From assembly GCA_029204225.1 (NCBI GenBank), contig CM055098.1:14520533-14584532 (forward strand): a stretch of DNA of 64,000 nucleotides, read 5' to 3'. The position numbers and the translations under genes are program-made. Source of the stretch: Diphasiastrum complanatum. Lineage: Eukaryota; Streptophyta; Lycopodiopsida; Lycopodiales; Lycopodiaceae. The notes beneath the pieces are model-generated. The model worked only from the letters and a program-made list of their open reading frames with translations, was not told the DNA's origin and did not search any database. This document shows, one piece after another, positions 1 through 10,976 of this stretch. Numbering within the stretch: position 1 is the first letter of the stretch; each line of letters begins with the position of its first letter.

Positions 1-3000
1 AAATGCAAAAGGCAGTTTCAGTCAATACCAAAAGCACTATAGCTGAGACTTCGATAGTACCAAGAAACGTAGGTTGAACTTATAAACACAATAATTCAGA
101 ATACTGATATATAGGTGATCCAAAGTAAAAAATTTCTACTCATCAATTTCAAAATGAGTACTATGAAAGTACCAAATGTATCAATATAAGGCACTTCAAA
201 AGTACCTAAGATTACTTGCATCATAATCTCAGGCATTAAGCAAGTCCTCTTGATCGCTGTCATCTTTGTATGACATGTTGTTGTATATGTTCTCATACAC
301 ATTGGTGGATAATCAAAACATGTTATGATATCCAAGGATAGGCTCCATGGGAGACCGGATTGCTCTCACCAGATGTGAATAGATCATTACCAGCTATGTC
401 TAGTCTAGAAGGTTGTATGTATTGATCATGCCTCCAACTTGGCCATAGTATAGGCCTTCAACTACTCTCCCTCCTCTAACAATTCTGTTGTGTGCCATGC
501 ATCCTTCTGTGTTGTCGTTGTCTGGTACATCATTTTGGTGCATTTAAGAAGGTAGAAATCCTCTCTCCTCTCTACTGATTTGACTGGAAAATTGTCCCCA
601 CTGGACAACAAGCCACACAAACTATCAGGGTTCCCCTCATGGGCAGGTTGGTGTCATTATGCATTGGCATGAAAAATAAGCACCATCATTATCTCCAACA
701 TCATCGTCATCATCTTCATCGCTTCTAGCTACCTCTGAGTCTGGAAAAACAAATATTTCCACTCTTCTACATGCTATCTATTCTTGCATCTTCTCCATTG
801 CCCTGCAATAATTTGCGACATCGTAATGTGCATGGACTATCTTGGGAATAGCCGTCAACACAATGGAGCGAGTTGAGTCTATGATGCACTGACAATCCCA
901 TTTCACATCACGTTGCACCTCATTTTTGCTGACCAGCCAGAAAACCCCTCTTATACTGCCGTTGTGAGCTTCTTCTTTTGGCCTAAAAGTTTCTTTGAGA
1001 TATGCGACCACATATGCTGCACATTTCAAGGGCCAGCCATTTGGTTTCGAATTCTCGTGAGTGAGAGTTCTCTTGATGGCCCTGCCCTTTCCGTCATGCT
1101 CGCCTTTTCCATGGCATGAGGCCAAAAAATTATGCATCATTTGCAGACCTGTCAAGTGATAATATATGGCCAAAAGGCAAACAATTTGGTACTATATTTA
1201 CTAGGGAAATAGTACCAAAATTGGTACTCTAGAATAGTGTATTTTGGTACTACAAGAAGAACTATGTAGTTAAAGTCTTATAGTTCAGTACCAATTTTGG
1301 TATTCTCTGAAGTAACAAACCTAAAAACTATAGAGTAATAATGATAGATAGTGAGAACGCCCAACAAATATACTTAGCCACGAAGAAGAAAGGCCTTTGA
1401 GCTTTGAATTGGGATGTCGCACCGTCTGACCACATTCAATGACACCTCAGATTATACTCGTTCTCTTTCAGCCAATTGTCATGCAATAGTAGACAGTGAT
1501 GTATGAATAGGGTGTCATGCAGCTTATCGTCTGATATGTAAAAATGAAGAGTTTTTTCAGCTGCACCTGCAGAGTTTGTGAGATACGTTATGTGCACAAG
1601 TATCGTGACCTGATTAGACCACTAGTGCATGCCTATATCTCGTTCTGCATCTTGAATGAATAATTCTCCACAAAGTCAATGACTGTAATAACAACATCCA
1701 AAGGAAATTTCAGCAAGCAGCCTTTAAGTTGTTGTGACTGCCACGAAACACAAAGTTATGCTTGATGAAGTTTTTCAGATGTGCTGAAACCAGGTCAACA
1801 AAAGCAGTGTTCTGCATTCTTTCACCACACAATCCTTTTTCTTCTTAATAGAACTGCCCTCATCAACAAACCATGTCGCAACATCTGTAAAGATCTTCAT
1901 AGACAACTCCTTGCTATTCATTGATGTCTCATAGGGACATAATGGCAATGTGCAAATGCCGCATTTATTGCAATCCCCAAACAAGCATTTTTTTGCATGG
2001 TATTCTAAATTAGGACGCTTTTCACAACGATTCCCACATTGTTGTTGATGTTGGGACAAACAGAGTGGTTTACCTTGCAAATATCCGATTCTTGAATTTT
2101 GCAATAGATGGAAGATGCACAGGCATGATCCTTTCCATGATGACCAAACGTGTTTTGTCTCATGTGATTAAATGTCTTCTTAAAATATATCATTTGCATA
2201 TGGTACACACAGCAGCAAGTGTACCGCTCCTTCAGTTTCTGGACAAAATAAGGCTTCAATGCCTCAAAGCGTCTAAGAGATAACTGCACTTTTGGGTCAG
2301 ACCTTCTGAATCTTTGGAACAGCGCGACCTGCGGTCTAAAAACCTTATAGCTTACTAAAAGAACATAATAATTTCAGAAAGCTTTGGTACTCGAGAGTTT
2401 CGCCAACATTTAACATTTCAGTATCTTTATGCACATTGCACTAAAATTCTCACCAAATTTCTTATGTTGTTGCACATTACAATTACCAAAGCACTATTTG
2501 AAAGTTTTTTATCGCACAAAAGTACCAAAACGGTAGAAAGAACCAACAAGTAGTACCAAAGTACCAAAGCATCATATATAGGTAGTACTAAAGTACCAAA
2601 GCATTTCATAGTACCAAAGTACCAAAAATGTAGAAAGTAAAAGAACCTTAATTGGCAGTCTGGAGGATCAAAATTGCTACATGATACATTCAAATAGTAC
2701 CAGTCTTTGGTACTCAAAAGTTTCACAAACATGTAAACATTACAAAAATAGTACAAATTTTGTAAAATTGGTAGTAACTAATGCTTAGATTCTACCAATT
2801 AATAAACAACACTAAAATAGTACCAAAAAGACCAAAATGGATTGTATTCGAACTGCGAACACAAAAAGATATAAAGAAATCAATACCCAGCTTGACAGTT
2901 TTATGGGTAAAATAGGGATAGGAGAAGTCTAAATAGTACCAATTTGGTAGATTTTAAAACAAAAATGAGACAATAAGTATAAAAGACCTAATTTGGTAGT

Positions 3001-3105
3001 CAGGAGGATTAGAATTGGTTTATGATAGGTTCTTGTAGTACCAATCTTTTATATTCAAGAGTTTTACTAACACAAAAATAGTACAGACTTTTTAAAATTA
3101 GTAGC
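1..3105. repeat. Dispersed GTACCAAA / TTTGGTAC motif cluster
   Basis: The octamer GTACCAAA or its complement, with one-base variants, recurs about 20 or more times. Copies sit near 55 and 170, in the intron of the DDE-like gene (1184, 1211, 1221, 1245, 1287), and densely at 2382-3040 (for example two adjacent copies in 2552-2569 and again in 2611-2627). Both orientations occur, sometimes back to back around an AATT centre. The copies avoid the recognisable coding segments. Sub-terminal motif clusters of this kind serve as transposase binding sites in some plant DNA transposons; that role here is inference. Confidence 0.6.
480..2340 (-). pseudogene. DDE-type transposase-like gene, degenerate, with one intron
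   Basis: Read on the minus strand from about 2340 down, pieces in different frames line up into one protein. In order: a Cys/His segment with CCCVYHMQ (about 2200-2250); a second Cys cluster with CLFGDCNKCGIC (about 1930-2030); DLVSAHLKNFIKHNF (about 1790-1750); DFVENYSF (about 1670); HFYISDDKLHDT (about 1555); WSDGATSQFK (about 1410); then after an apparent intron HGKGEHDG...IKR (about 1060-1115); and a tail with DFYLLKCT (about 560-575). The Asp of DFVENY and of WSDG look like the first two acidic residues of an RNase H-fold (DDE) catalytic domain preceded by zinc-binding segments. From memory, similar motif strings occur in uncharacterised, probably transposon-derived proteins of plants and animals; I cannot name the superfamily. 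At least one in-frame stop and two frame changes make this copy inactive. The acceptor of the intron looks like TTGACAG near 1150. Confidence 0.6.
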
Positions 3106-3107
3106 TG
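2641..3107. repeat. Imperfect direct repeat, about 125 bp, two copies
   Basis: The segment at about 2641-2775 (landmarks: GGCAGTCTGGAGGATCA, then AGTACCAGTCTTTGGTACTC, then AAAAATAGTACA) returns in the same order at about 2983-3107 (GGTAGTCAGGAGGATTA, then AGTACCAATCTTTTATATTC, then AAAAATAGTACA). A third shorter match starts near 2380. The repeats lie upstream of the DDE-like gene and carry the GTACCAAA motif. Confidence 0.6.
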
Positions 3108-4600
3108 AGACTGGTGCAGCTCAATATAGTGTTGGTTCACTCGAAACTTCTTAAAGATTCCTTCTACATTAAAGTCATTGTTAAGATCTTCAAAGTGGAC
3201 TTGAGGAGTACACTTATAGCATACACTGTATATAACTCTGTATAGGCTGATTATTCCTACCAAAATGGCTACTCGGCTAACCCAAGTAGCCGTCTACGGG
3301 ATCAGTGCCCGACTGATATAATGATAGTGGGTTACGTCCCAAACACAACCATATACAATAAACCAAATAAACTGTACGATAATTACATAATCACTTTTAG
3401 AGCTTACATAAAATGTATATCATATTAACTCTGATTTCTAACTCTCTCCCTTAAGCTCAAATGTGATAAGAATGAAAAACAATAATTTGTAGCAACGTCT
3501 GTAGTGTCCAAAAGATGTTATGCATGTCCTGCTACTCTGTACTTGACTCACAAAGTATCATGTAAATACAATGCTCATATAGAGAGTCTACCACAGTTTT
3601 GACCAACTGACTCGTCCCCAATCTGACTTGAACACAAGTGGACCACATGAGCAACATGGCTCAAACTGAGGAAATCCGACTGCCACCATGAGACTTACAT
3701 CCTCTATCTAGCTAGGCTGACATCCTATCAGGCACTTACAAGCACAAACCTGTAAATCTGACATAAATGAGCGATTGAGGCTCAACCAAAGGAAATCTTA
3801 CTGCCACCATAAGACTATACCCTCACCAGATAGACAACTAGTAGACAATGACAAGTCAAAGAGCATACCAAATGATTACTTTGTTTCTAATGTGGCAAAT
3901 GCACAACCACATACAACTTTGGCTCAGATCTAGACTCTCGTGACAAGGTAACATGCAAACACACATTCATGAAAACCAACACAAATACGTCAAATACATG
4001 ACTAGGCTTGCACAAGCTGTGGTACCCTGTCGTACCAACACCTTTCATCTGAAGATCCACTGCTACACCACTAGTCACCAAATCAAATCTCCAACCATGG
4101 CCTACACCTGTAACAAGATGCCCTCACGTCCAAGCATATCCAACTGTCCAATAAGTCCTGAAAGTTGATTCTCATCCATTCTCCATGCTCCAAACACGAG
4201 AGTCTACCAAGGACTCATTGAATGAATGTACACAAATCTCACCATAGGCTAAACCTGAGTAGCTCGCCTATCTCCCAGAGATATTGATGATGATTTGCCT
4301 CTCCTACATCCCATGTAGGCTCAACTTCCCATGCTTGATGTTGCCAACTTTGATTTGACCAATACATAGGCCTCGCACCATGGAGCCTATCTCATTACCA
4401 CATCCATCATGTCAATCCAAACCAAAGCAAATGCAAACTAGATCCACTATCGTGATGAACAACTCACCCACGATCCATAGCATATCAGGTAGGATAGGTC
4501 CAAAACCCTGTACTCTATACCATTTGATCACCAAGTATCCATTACCCACTGATAGCTCCCCAAGAATCTGTCTACCTAGTTAGAATTAAAGTAGAATCAC
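3108..4600. other. No gene recognised
   Basis: Only short ORFs without recognisable domains are present. One local direct repeat is visible: GAAATCCGACTGCCACCATGAGAC near 3662 and a similar block near 3788. The region runs up to the Copia LTR that starts at 4601. It may be decayed retrotransposon, but nothing in it proves this. Confidence 0.5.
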
Positions 4601-4841
4601 TGTGTTGTTGTACTGTGGGTCATGATCAGTAGATAAGGATCAGTTGGCCTCGCCACAAGGCGAGTCGACGGGACACGCGTTCCGTCAACAGCAACCTGGG
4701 TCATGCATGGGTTGCCTGAGTGAAGAACTATATGTATAGTGTATTTTCATTTTGAGAAATACAGTTGCTACGTGACTTGGTGTGGAGAGTGTTTTATGTC
4801 TGTGTTATTGTGTAGCATGATTTGTGTTCTTGTTCGAAGCA
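4601..4841 (+). repeat. 5' LTR of the Copia element
   Basis: The segment begins TGTGTTGTTG and ends near GTTCGAAGCA, giving TG...CA ends and a length of about 241 bp. It lies 10 bases upstream of the PBS. No partner LTR is available to fix the ends, so both are approximate. Confidence 0.5.
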
Positions 4842-4851
4842 AATTCTAAGT

Positions 4852-4863
4852 TGGTATCAGAGC
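4852..4863 (+). other. Primer binding site, initiator tRNA-Met type
   Basis: TGGTATCAGAGC is the classical plant retrotransposon PBS complementary to the 3' end of initiator tRNA-Met. Confidence 0.85.
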
Positions 4864-6216
4864 CGTACAGGGAGTGTACACAGTACAGTGTCGCCATTGA
4901 AGAGATATTCAGGAGAAGAGTAGCTTCTAAGAGTTCGGGTTTATGGCGGGTTGTAGACGGAAAGTGAAGCACTAGTGCACAGCTTCTAGCATACAGAAGC
5001 TTGCTGAGCTTGAGACCGTGTGAGGATTCGAAGAAAAAAGTTGTCCGCTGAATCAGAACCTTAGCCAAACGGAATTCTGAAATTCCGAAGGAAGGCTACT
5101 TGGCGTTTGTAGATGGTGTGCATTCAAACAGACACCGTATTGAGAATGGTTTGAGGCATTAGACTCCTAGCAGTAGGGTGACATCGAAGGAAGAGGATTG
5201 GCCTGTCGGAGAACTGTGAACAAGAAGCCAAGATCAATTATGTGAGAAAAACCCTGGTTTGGGGTTTGGAAGCATAAAACCATAGTTATCTCTTTGTTCT
5301 GAATGATTTTTGGAGCTATAAAAGCTTGTAGGAGGGCGCCCTAGAGAGACTAATCATTAGGTAAATGGCCGTGGACAGCCGTAGGTAGTGTAGAGCACTG
5401 GATCAGATTCAATGAAGGTGTAAAAATCCTCATCCACCATAGCTTGTGAAAGAAATGAAGAGAGGAGGCAACGGTTGAGCATGCGCACCCAAACTAGTCT
5501 CCTACATAGTGTTTCAAAGTGCGCCAGCGGTTGGAAGGGCTTCCATCAGTGCACAAAAATGTGCAAGACCATTGGATTTCGTGTCATCTAGATGGACAAT
5601 GGAGATTAAATGAGATTGGACCATTGGATCCAGATAAGCGATTGGATTGTCTTAAACTACCAAAAACTTCAATTGAAGGGGCCTGAAGAGCAGAAGGCAC
5701 TTCAATTTCATTAAAAATTTTCATACTGAAATTGGAGTTGGGTCCCTCTACAAGTGAAAGGTGAAGTTTCTTCACTCTGAAGAAGCAGTTCAAAAATTAG
5801 AAAACCCCCTATTTTCCAGTCCTTTATCCGTTTTGACCCAAACGAAAGGCGACGGACTCCAAACAAAGGGCACCCAGACTGTCTTCGCAAGTATGGTACC
5901 GTAAAATAGAGTGATTGTAGTGGAGAAAGTGTTCAAAGCCCACCAAAAGTGATTTCACCATTCCATTGGGCACGTAGCTGGGAGTTGGCGATAGAGTGCA
6001 TTTCGGAAGGCGACGCCGATTTGGCTTTCAATTTGGTGGAAAAGAGACGGGTGGCTTGGTAAGGAAAAAAGTGCAGGTCATTATTTTTTACTTTTGGCAT
6101 CACAGTTGGCCTCGGTATACAGTTTATAGCCTACAACTGAAGTTTCAAGCGATTTTGGGATGGCAAACATGTGAGAGTCCATTTTGAGTGAAAGTAGTGT
6201 GGTGTGGAAATTCAAA

Positions 6217-7757
6217 ATGAAAAACATACTGATGGAGAAGAACGTGTGGGATGTCATCACAGATGATGAGAGAAGACCACCAAAGCGGACATCAAAGTGT
6301 TCGATAAGAAGATGAGAAAAGTGTTGACCTTCATCAACTTGTCAGTGAAAGATCACATCATTACCCACATTTGTGATGTTGTTACACCCAGACAGGCATG
6401 GGATGTGCTAAAGGATTAGTTCGAGAAGTCAAATCCATCAAGAATCATGTTTCTGAAGTCAAAGCTGAATAGTGATCGCATGGAGCAAGGAGAGCACATT
6501 CAGACGTACATGACCAGAATCAAGATAATGAGGGATGAACTGCATTCTATTGGTGAGCGAATACATGATGTGGAGCTGGTGCACAATGCATTGTGCGGCA
6601 TTGAAGAATCCTATCAGATGTTTTTGAGCGGAATAGCATCAAGAGAAAGATTGCCAACCTTTGATGAGCTCATAGGAATCTTGATGCCAGGACGGCGAGA
6701 AATGGTGAAAGCTAGACGTCAAAACACTGATGATTAGGCACTTGCGACACACCAAAAATAAGACAAGGGCAAGGGCAAGGGCAAGGCTAAACAACAATTC
6801 ACCAAGACTCAGGACGATGAGGGATCTTCCAACAAGACCAAGAAGAAGGGCAAGCGCTTCCATTGCGATAAAAAGGACCATTGGAAGAGTGAATGTCAGA
6901 AATTCCTGGTAGAATTAGACAAGGGGAAACCAAAGCAAGCTTGTAACCTTGTCGATGAGGGTGAGATTGAAGACTCTAGCATCTTCATATCAGCATTGTC
7001 ATCTAATCAAGATGATCAAGCGTGGTACATTGACTCGGGAGAAACAAGACACATGACAGGTAACAAGGATTGGTTCAGTAGCTTGAAAGTGTTAGATAAT
7101 GGAACGTCCGTTTCACAAGAAAATGGTGATGTGTGCAAGATCAAGGGGATAGGCACCATTTCAATCCAACTACCTAATGGCAAAAGCAGGATAATCAAGG
7201 AGGTACTTTACATACCAGGTTTGAAGAAAAATTTGCTTTCTGTTTGTGTCATTACTGATCAAAAGTTGAAAGTAGAATCTGCCAATGATCGTTGCTTTGT
7301 GAAGGATGTGAACCAAAACTTTAAAGTTATTGCGGATGGTATATGGGATCCCAACACTAAATTGTACAAGTTGAATGCTACAATCAAGGGGCAACATGGA
7401 CTTGTCTCGTCCATTCCATCGCAAATTGAACTGTGGCATAAGAGGCTTGGTCACTTGAACTTAGGAAGCCTCAGTTTGATGAGGAAATTGGAAATGGTGA
7501 GTGGATTGCCTATGATAGAAGATCACTTGAAGTCGATGTGTGAATCATGTGTGTACGGGAAGCAGCATCCAGAGAAGTTCAATAAAGATGGAGTTGCAAG
7601 GACAAAGAACATCCTAGATGTGATCCACACAGATTTATGCGGGCCTATGAGGACTATGTCCTTAGGTGAAACCTTTTATTTCATGACCTTTATTGATAAT
7701 ATGTCACGTAAGACATGGATTTACTTCTTGAAGAATGGCCACCATCCTGAAATGTGA
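6217..7757 (+). pseudogene. Copia gag-protease-integrase polyprotein, broken
   Basis: The frame from 6447 to 7757 is open apart from two stops (6735 and about 6757). It shows a UBN2-type gag domain (6447-6720), a Lys/Gly-rich linker, a CCHC-like knuckle that has lost its first Cys spacing (FHCDKKDHWKSEC, about 6858-6897), an aspartic protease with WYIDSGETRHMTG (7024; the usual residue after DSG is Ala/Cys, here Glu), a gag-pre-integrase segment, the integrase HHCC zinc-binding region (LWHKRLGHLN at 7432 and CESCVYGKQ at 7540) and the first catalytic Asp (VIHTDLCGPM at 7620). The upstream part, 6217-6446, is gag with a stop at 6417. The polyprotein ends abruptly after FIDNMSRKTWIYFLK; the second Asp and Glu of integrase are absent. 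Confidence 0.85.
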
Positions 7758-9950
7758 TGGACCGCCCACATATCTACTGGCTTTTGATAAAAACAAGCAC
7801 CTATTGCTTACATGATTACGTTTGATGTGTGATATATATATACTGCTCATAAGTAACTGCAGATGTGCACCCTACAATTGCTTTGTCTGTCTCGTAACTA
7901 TTTTATGATACTGTTAATGGAGTGGTTGTGTATATGCTTATGGAAGCTATCAATGTATGCGGGTGCTTGTGGCCATAACTAAGAATGCTTCTATGAGGCA
8001 CTAAAAGTATGATTGTTGTGAGCATAATCATAACCATAGTAACAAATGCCTTTTAATGTTTGTTGGAATTCAATTAAGGAGCTAATATGGAATGATTCTT
8101 TGGCACGTGATAACACTTAAACCTCTTGTGATGATGAATCACGCTTGACTGATCCTTTTACCTTTCTTGAAACGTGATAAGTCTAATAAGGAAGCTGCAC
8201 CATCATTAATTTGGTTCTTTGGGTTTGAAATCATTAGTACGTAAGGAGGGTTTCGCTTAATCTGTTGGAGATGGGTAGCTCACAGGAAATGTCTTCGTCT
8301 CATATCCAGGTATGACTCTATATTATTTAACACCGATATGAATTGCTTTCTTGCTTAATAATGCAATACGATGATGCATCAATGTATGAAAGACGTCTAT
8401 ACATGTTAAGAATGATTGGTTGCAAGTATATGATCCCTAAAAACTTACGGTTCTTGCTCTAATTAGATGAGGATTGGTTTATGATACTAAGTGCAAGATA
8501 TGGATTCATAAACTAAAAGCAGCTATTGAAGGTGGGCTATAGTTTTTGTTTTTCAATCTAACTGATGTGGGCTTGTATGACATGGATTTGCACGAGCTAT
8601 AAGGTGCTTGGACTCCTGACTACCTTTGTGGGAGGTCCTTGGGGCTAGTATGGCACGGATCTGCCCTAGTACCTAGCACTGATACTTAAGTCAAATCCAG
8701 TTTTATTTGTGCATTGCAAAATGGCTTCTTGCGTGTAAAATGCTAATGTTTTCTTAATACATTCTTTTGACTCTTATACTGATCAGTATGGCTTCTGCCA
8801 TGATAGGATTTTGTTAAAGGGTAGAATGTATTGCTAAGTATAAATTGCATGGATCGGTGCATGGCGTGAGGTTAAAATCCAACAACAATTGATCTGAGCT
8901 TCTATATGGTTGGGTATTTGGGATCCATAGCGTATTTTGGTGTTCTTATAGGGAGGACCCGTTGTGATCTTTATACCGTTTGTTATTACTCTTCATTTGT
9001 GATAAAGGCACATGCTTGTAGATTGAGCCACGGTGTCTAAAGTCATTTGGTCATCGTTTCATTGTTTATGCTTTCTAGAGTAAAATAGTATTGAAAACTA
9101 GTGTGGGAAATAGTGTTAATGCTTAAGATTGGAATAAATATAAAGCCATAGTTGTTCAATATCAACAATATTGAGGATTGTCTATTTGGTTAGTAATCTC
9201 TTAGTATAATAACATTCCATTCTAATTCATAGTCATACCAATATAACATGGTAGCGCAGGATACGAGCTGGCAAAGCTAGAAATCGCATTGTTCCTTCAT
9301 CATCTTGTGACCAAATTCAGGTCAGAGAAAACTCTTGATCTAAGCTTGAAATTTTCGGATTATCTCGTCACGGTGGTATTGAATGTCTCGGAACTGAATA
9401 AGCTAGTCTTAAATGCGTGAAAGTCGATGGTTTTGCAGCTGGAAGCCATTCGAGCAAGACAAGATGGTGTACTTTCCAACAGTCAGGATGATCAAGGGAT
9501 TGCCGATCGTGGTGGAGGACTTGAAGCTGCAGACTAGCTAGAGAACTTATAATTCCCTCCCAATTGCACTTCATGTTAAAATTTTGCGATCTACTTAAGA
9601 GCATACAGAAAAGAGAACCAGATTAAAGATCATAGTCAATGGGGACACCCAAAAAGGCTTTCCTGAACTTTAGCATTCATATAGAACATTAAACAAACGC
9701 AAGATCCCGAGGCAGGAGAATATGGCTCAAATTTGCTAAAATATATGACATCAATGTATGTCGAGGGCCAATAGTTAATTTATCTGTTTTTGTAATGTAA
9801 ATGTGACAGTTAGTTGAAAATTAGCTAGAGAGTCACGAAGTCATCTCAATTAGCCTAGGGACTAGTGACTTTTTTGATGGTTCTCTTCACATGTACAACA
9901 GTTTTTTTAATATAGATAAGGAAAAGATCCAAGCTGATAGTAGAGTACTT
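7758..9950. other. No gene recognised
   Basis: About 2.2 kb with no long ORF and no domain that I recognise on either strand. The small minus ORF at 9368-9604 has no familiar motif. The region lies between two Copia remnants and could be decayed retrotransposon or ordinary intergenic DNA. Confidence 0.5.
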
Positions 9951-10309
9951 CTTACTTTGTCTCACTCCTTTGTAAGTAATGGCGGATCTGTACCTGCAGA
10001 TTAAAGGCAACCTGCACAGCTATTCGATCTACATGCAGCAAAACACAATCATCTAAGAATAAATGCAATATCACAAGGACGACAAGAACACACGAGAGGT
10101 ACAAAAACTCGAGTGAGGTATCATAGCCAGAAATCACTCATATGTATTCACTTCACAGCTGCCCATCAAGAACAGGGCTCGCACATGCCAAGAAACCAAA
10201 AACTTACATATGTGTATTTAACTTTACAATGCACGTCCTAATCCCAAGAACTGGGCAACAAACCTTATAACCGGTTTTATATCGTTATGACAGTAGCTAG
10301 AATCTGCAA

Positions 10310-10905
10310 TTGACCCAGCAAACTTTCTCTCAATTCAAACTTCTAGTAAAGCAACATCAAGCATTCCCATTTGTTCCCTCAGATAACAAAGCCTCCCTCT
10401 GGGCAAGGATTTGGTTAACCCATCTGCAATAATCTCGTACGTGCAACAATATTCTATTTTAATTAGATTACCCTGCACTAGATCTCTTACATAATGATCC
10501 TGCAATCAATATCCTTGCTTCGCTTATGGAATCCACCAGTTTTGGAGAGGAATATACAGCCTTGGTTGTCACTGTAGAGCGTATTAGGCTGATTTTTGTT
10601 TACCAACTCTAGCAAGAAGTTCCCAATCCACAAGTATTCCCTGGCTCCCTGACATATCCCCATATATTCAGTTTCTGTAGACGAAAGCACCACTGTTCTC
10701 TGCTTGCAGCTTGTCCATGTCACAGCTCCCCCACCTGCAATGAAGACGTATGCATAGGTAGACTTTCTATCATCAAACCCTTCCCCCCCCCCAATCAGAG
10801 TCCACATATCATGTAACTGCAAAGTCCATCCCTGTATATGTGATTCCTACATCTTATGATCCCTTCAGGTATCTTAATATCAAAAGCATAGTTTTTAAGG
10901 AATTT
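10310..10905 (-). pseudogene. Copia RNase H (second copy, distal element)
   Basis: Minus-strand Copia RNase H with DDRKSTYAYVFIAGGGAVTW, ATETEYMG-like SSTETEYMGIC, the DNQGCIFLSKT motif and, past the stop of the main ORF, a tail resembling IADGLTKSLP (about 10390-10430). It starts near 10905 with RYLKGS. It is not the continuation of the RNase H at 10977-11276, because both copies contain the DDRKST and AEYMG segments. It therefore comes from a different, divergent Copia element placed directly downstream. Confidence 0.8.
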
Positions 10906-10976
10906 TGAAAAGTTGTTTACACATGCTTAATGGTTTTTTTATGACATATGTTAATAGAGATCTTTTTTGAAGAATC

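Larger units (their letters stand above)
4601..7757 (+). mobile_element. Copia (Ty1) retrotransposon, 3'-truncated
   Basis: Plus-strand element with a short 5' LTR (4601-4841), a PBS complementary to initiator tRNA-Met (4852-4863), a leader of about 1.35 kb, and one long frame for gag, zinc knuckle, protease, gag-pre-integrase and the start of the integrase core. The rest of integrase, RT, RNase H and the 3' LTR are missing; homology stops near 7735. The domain order (protease, then integrase) is that of Copia. No second copy of the LTR was noticed in the window. Confidence 0.85.
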
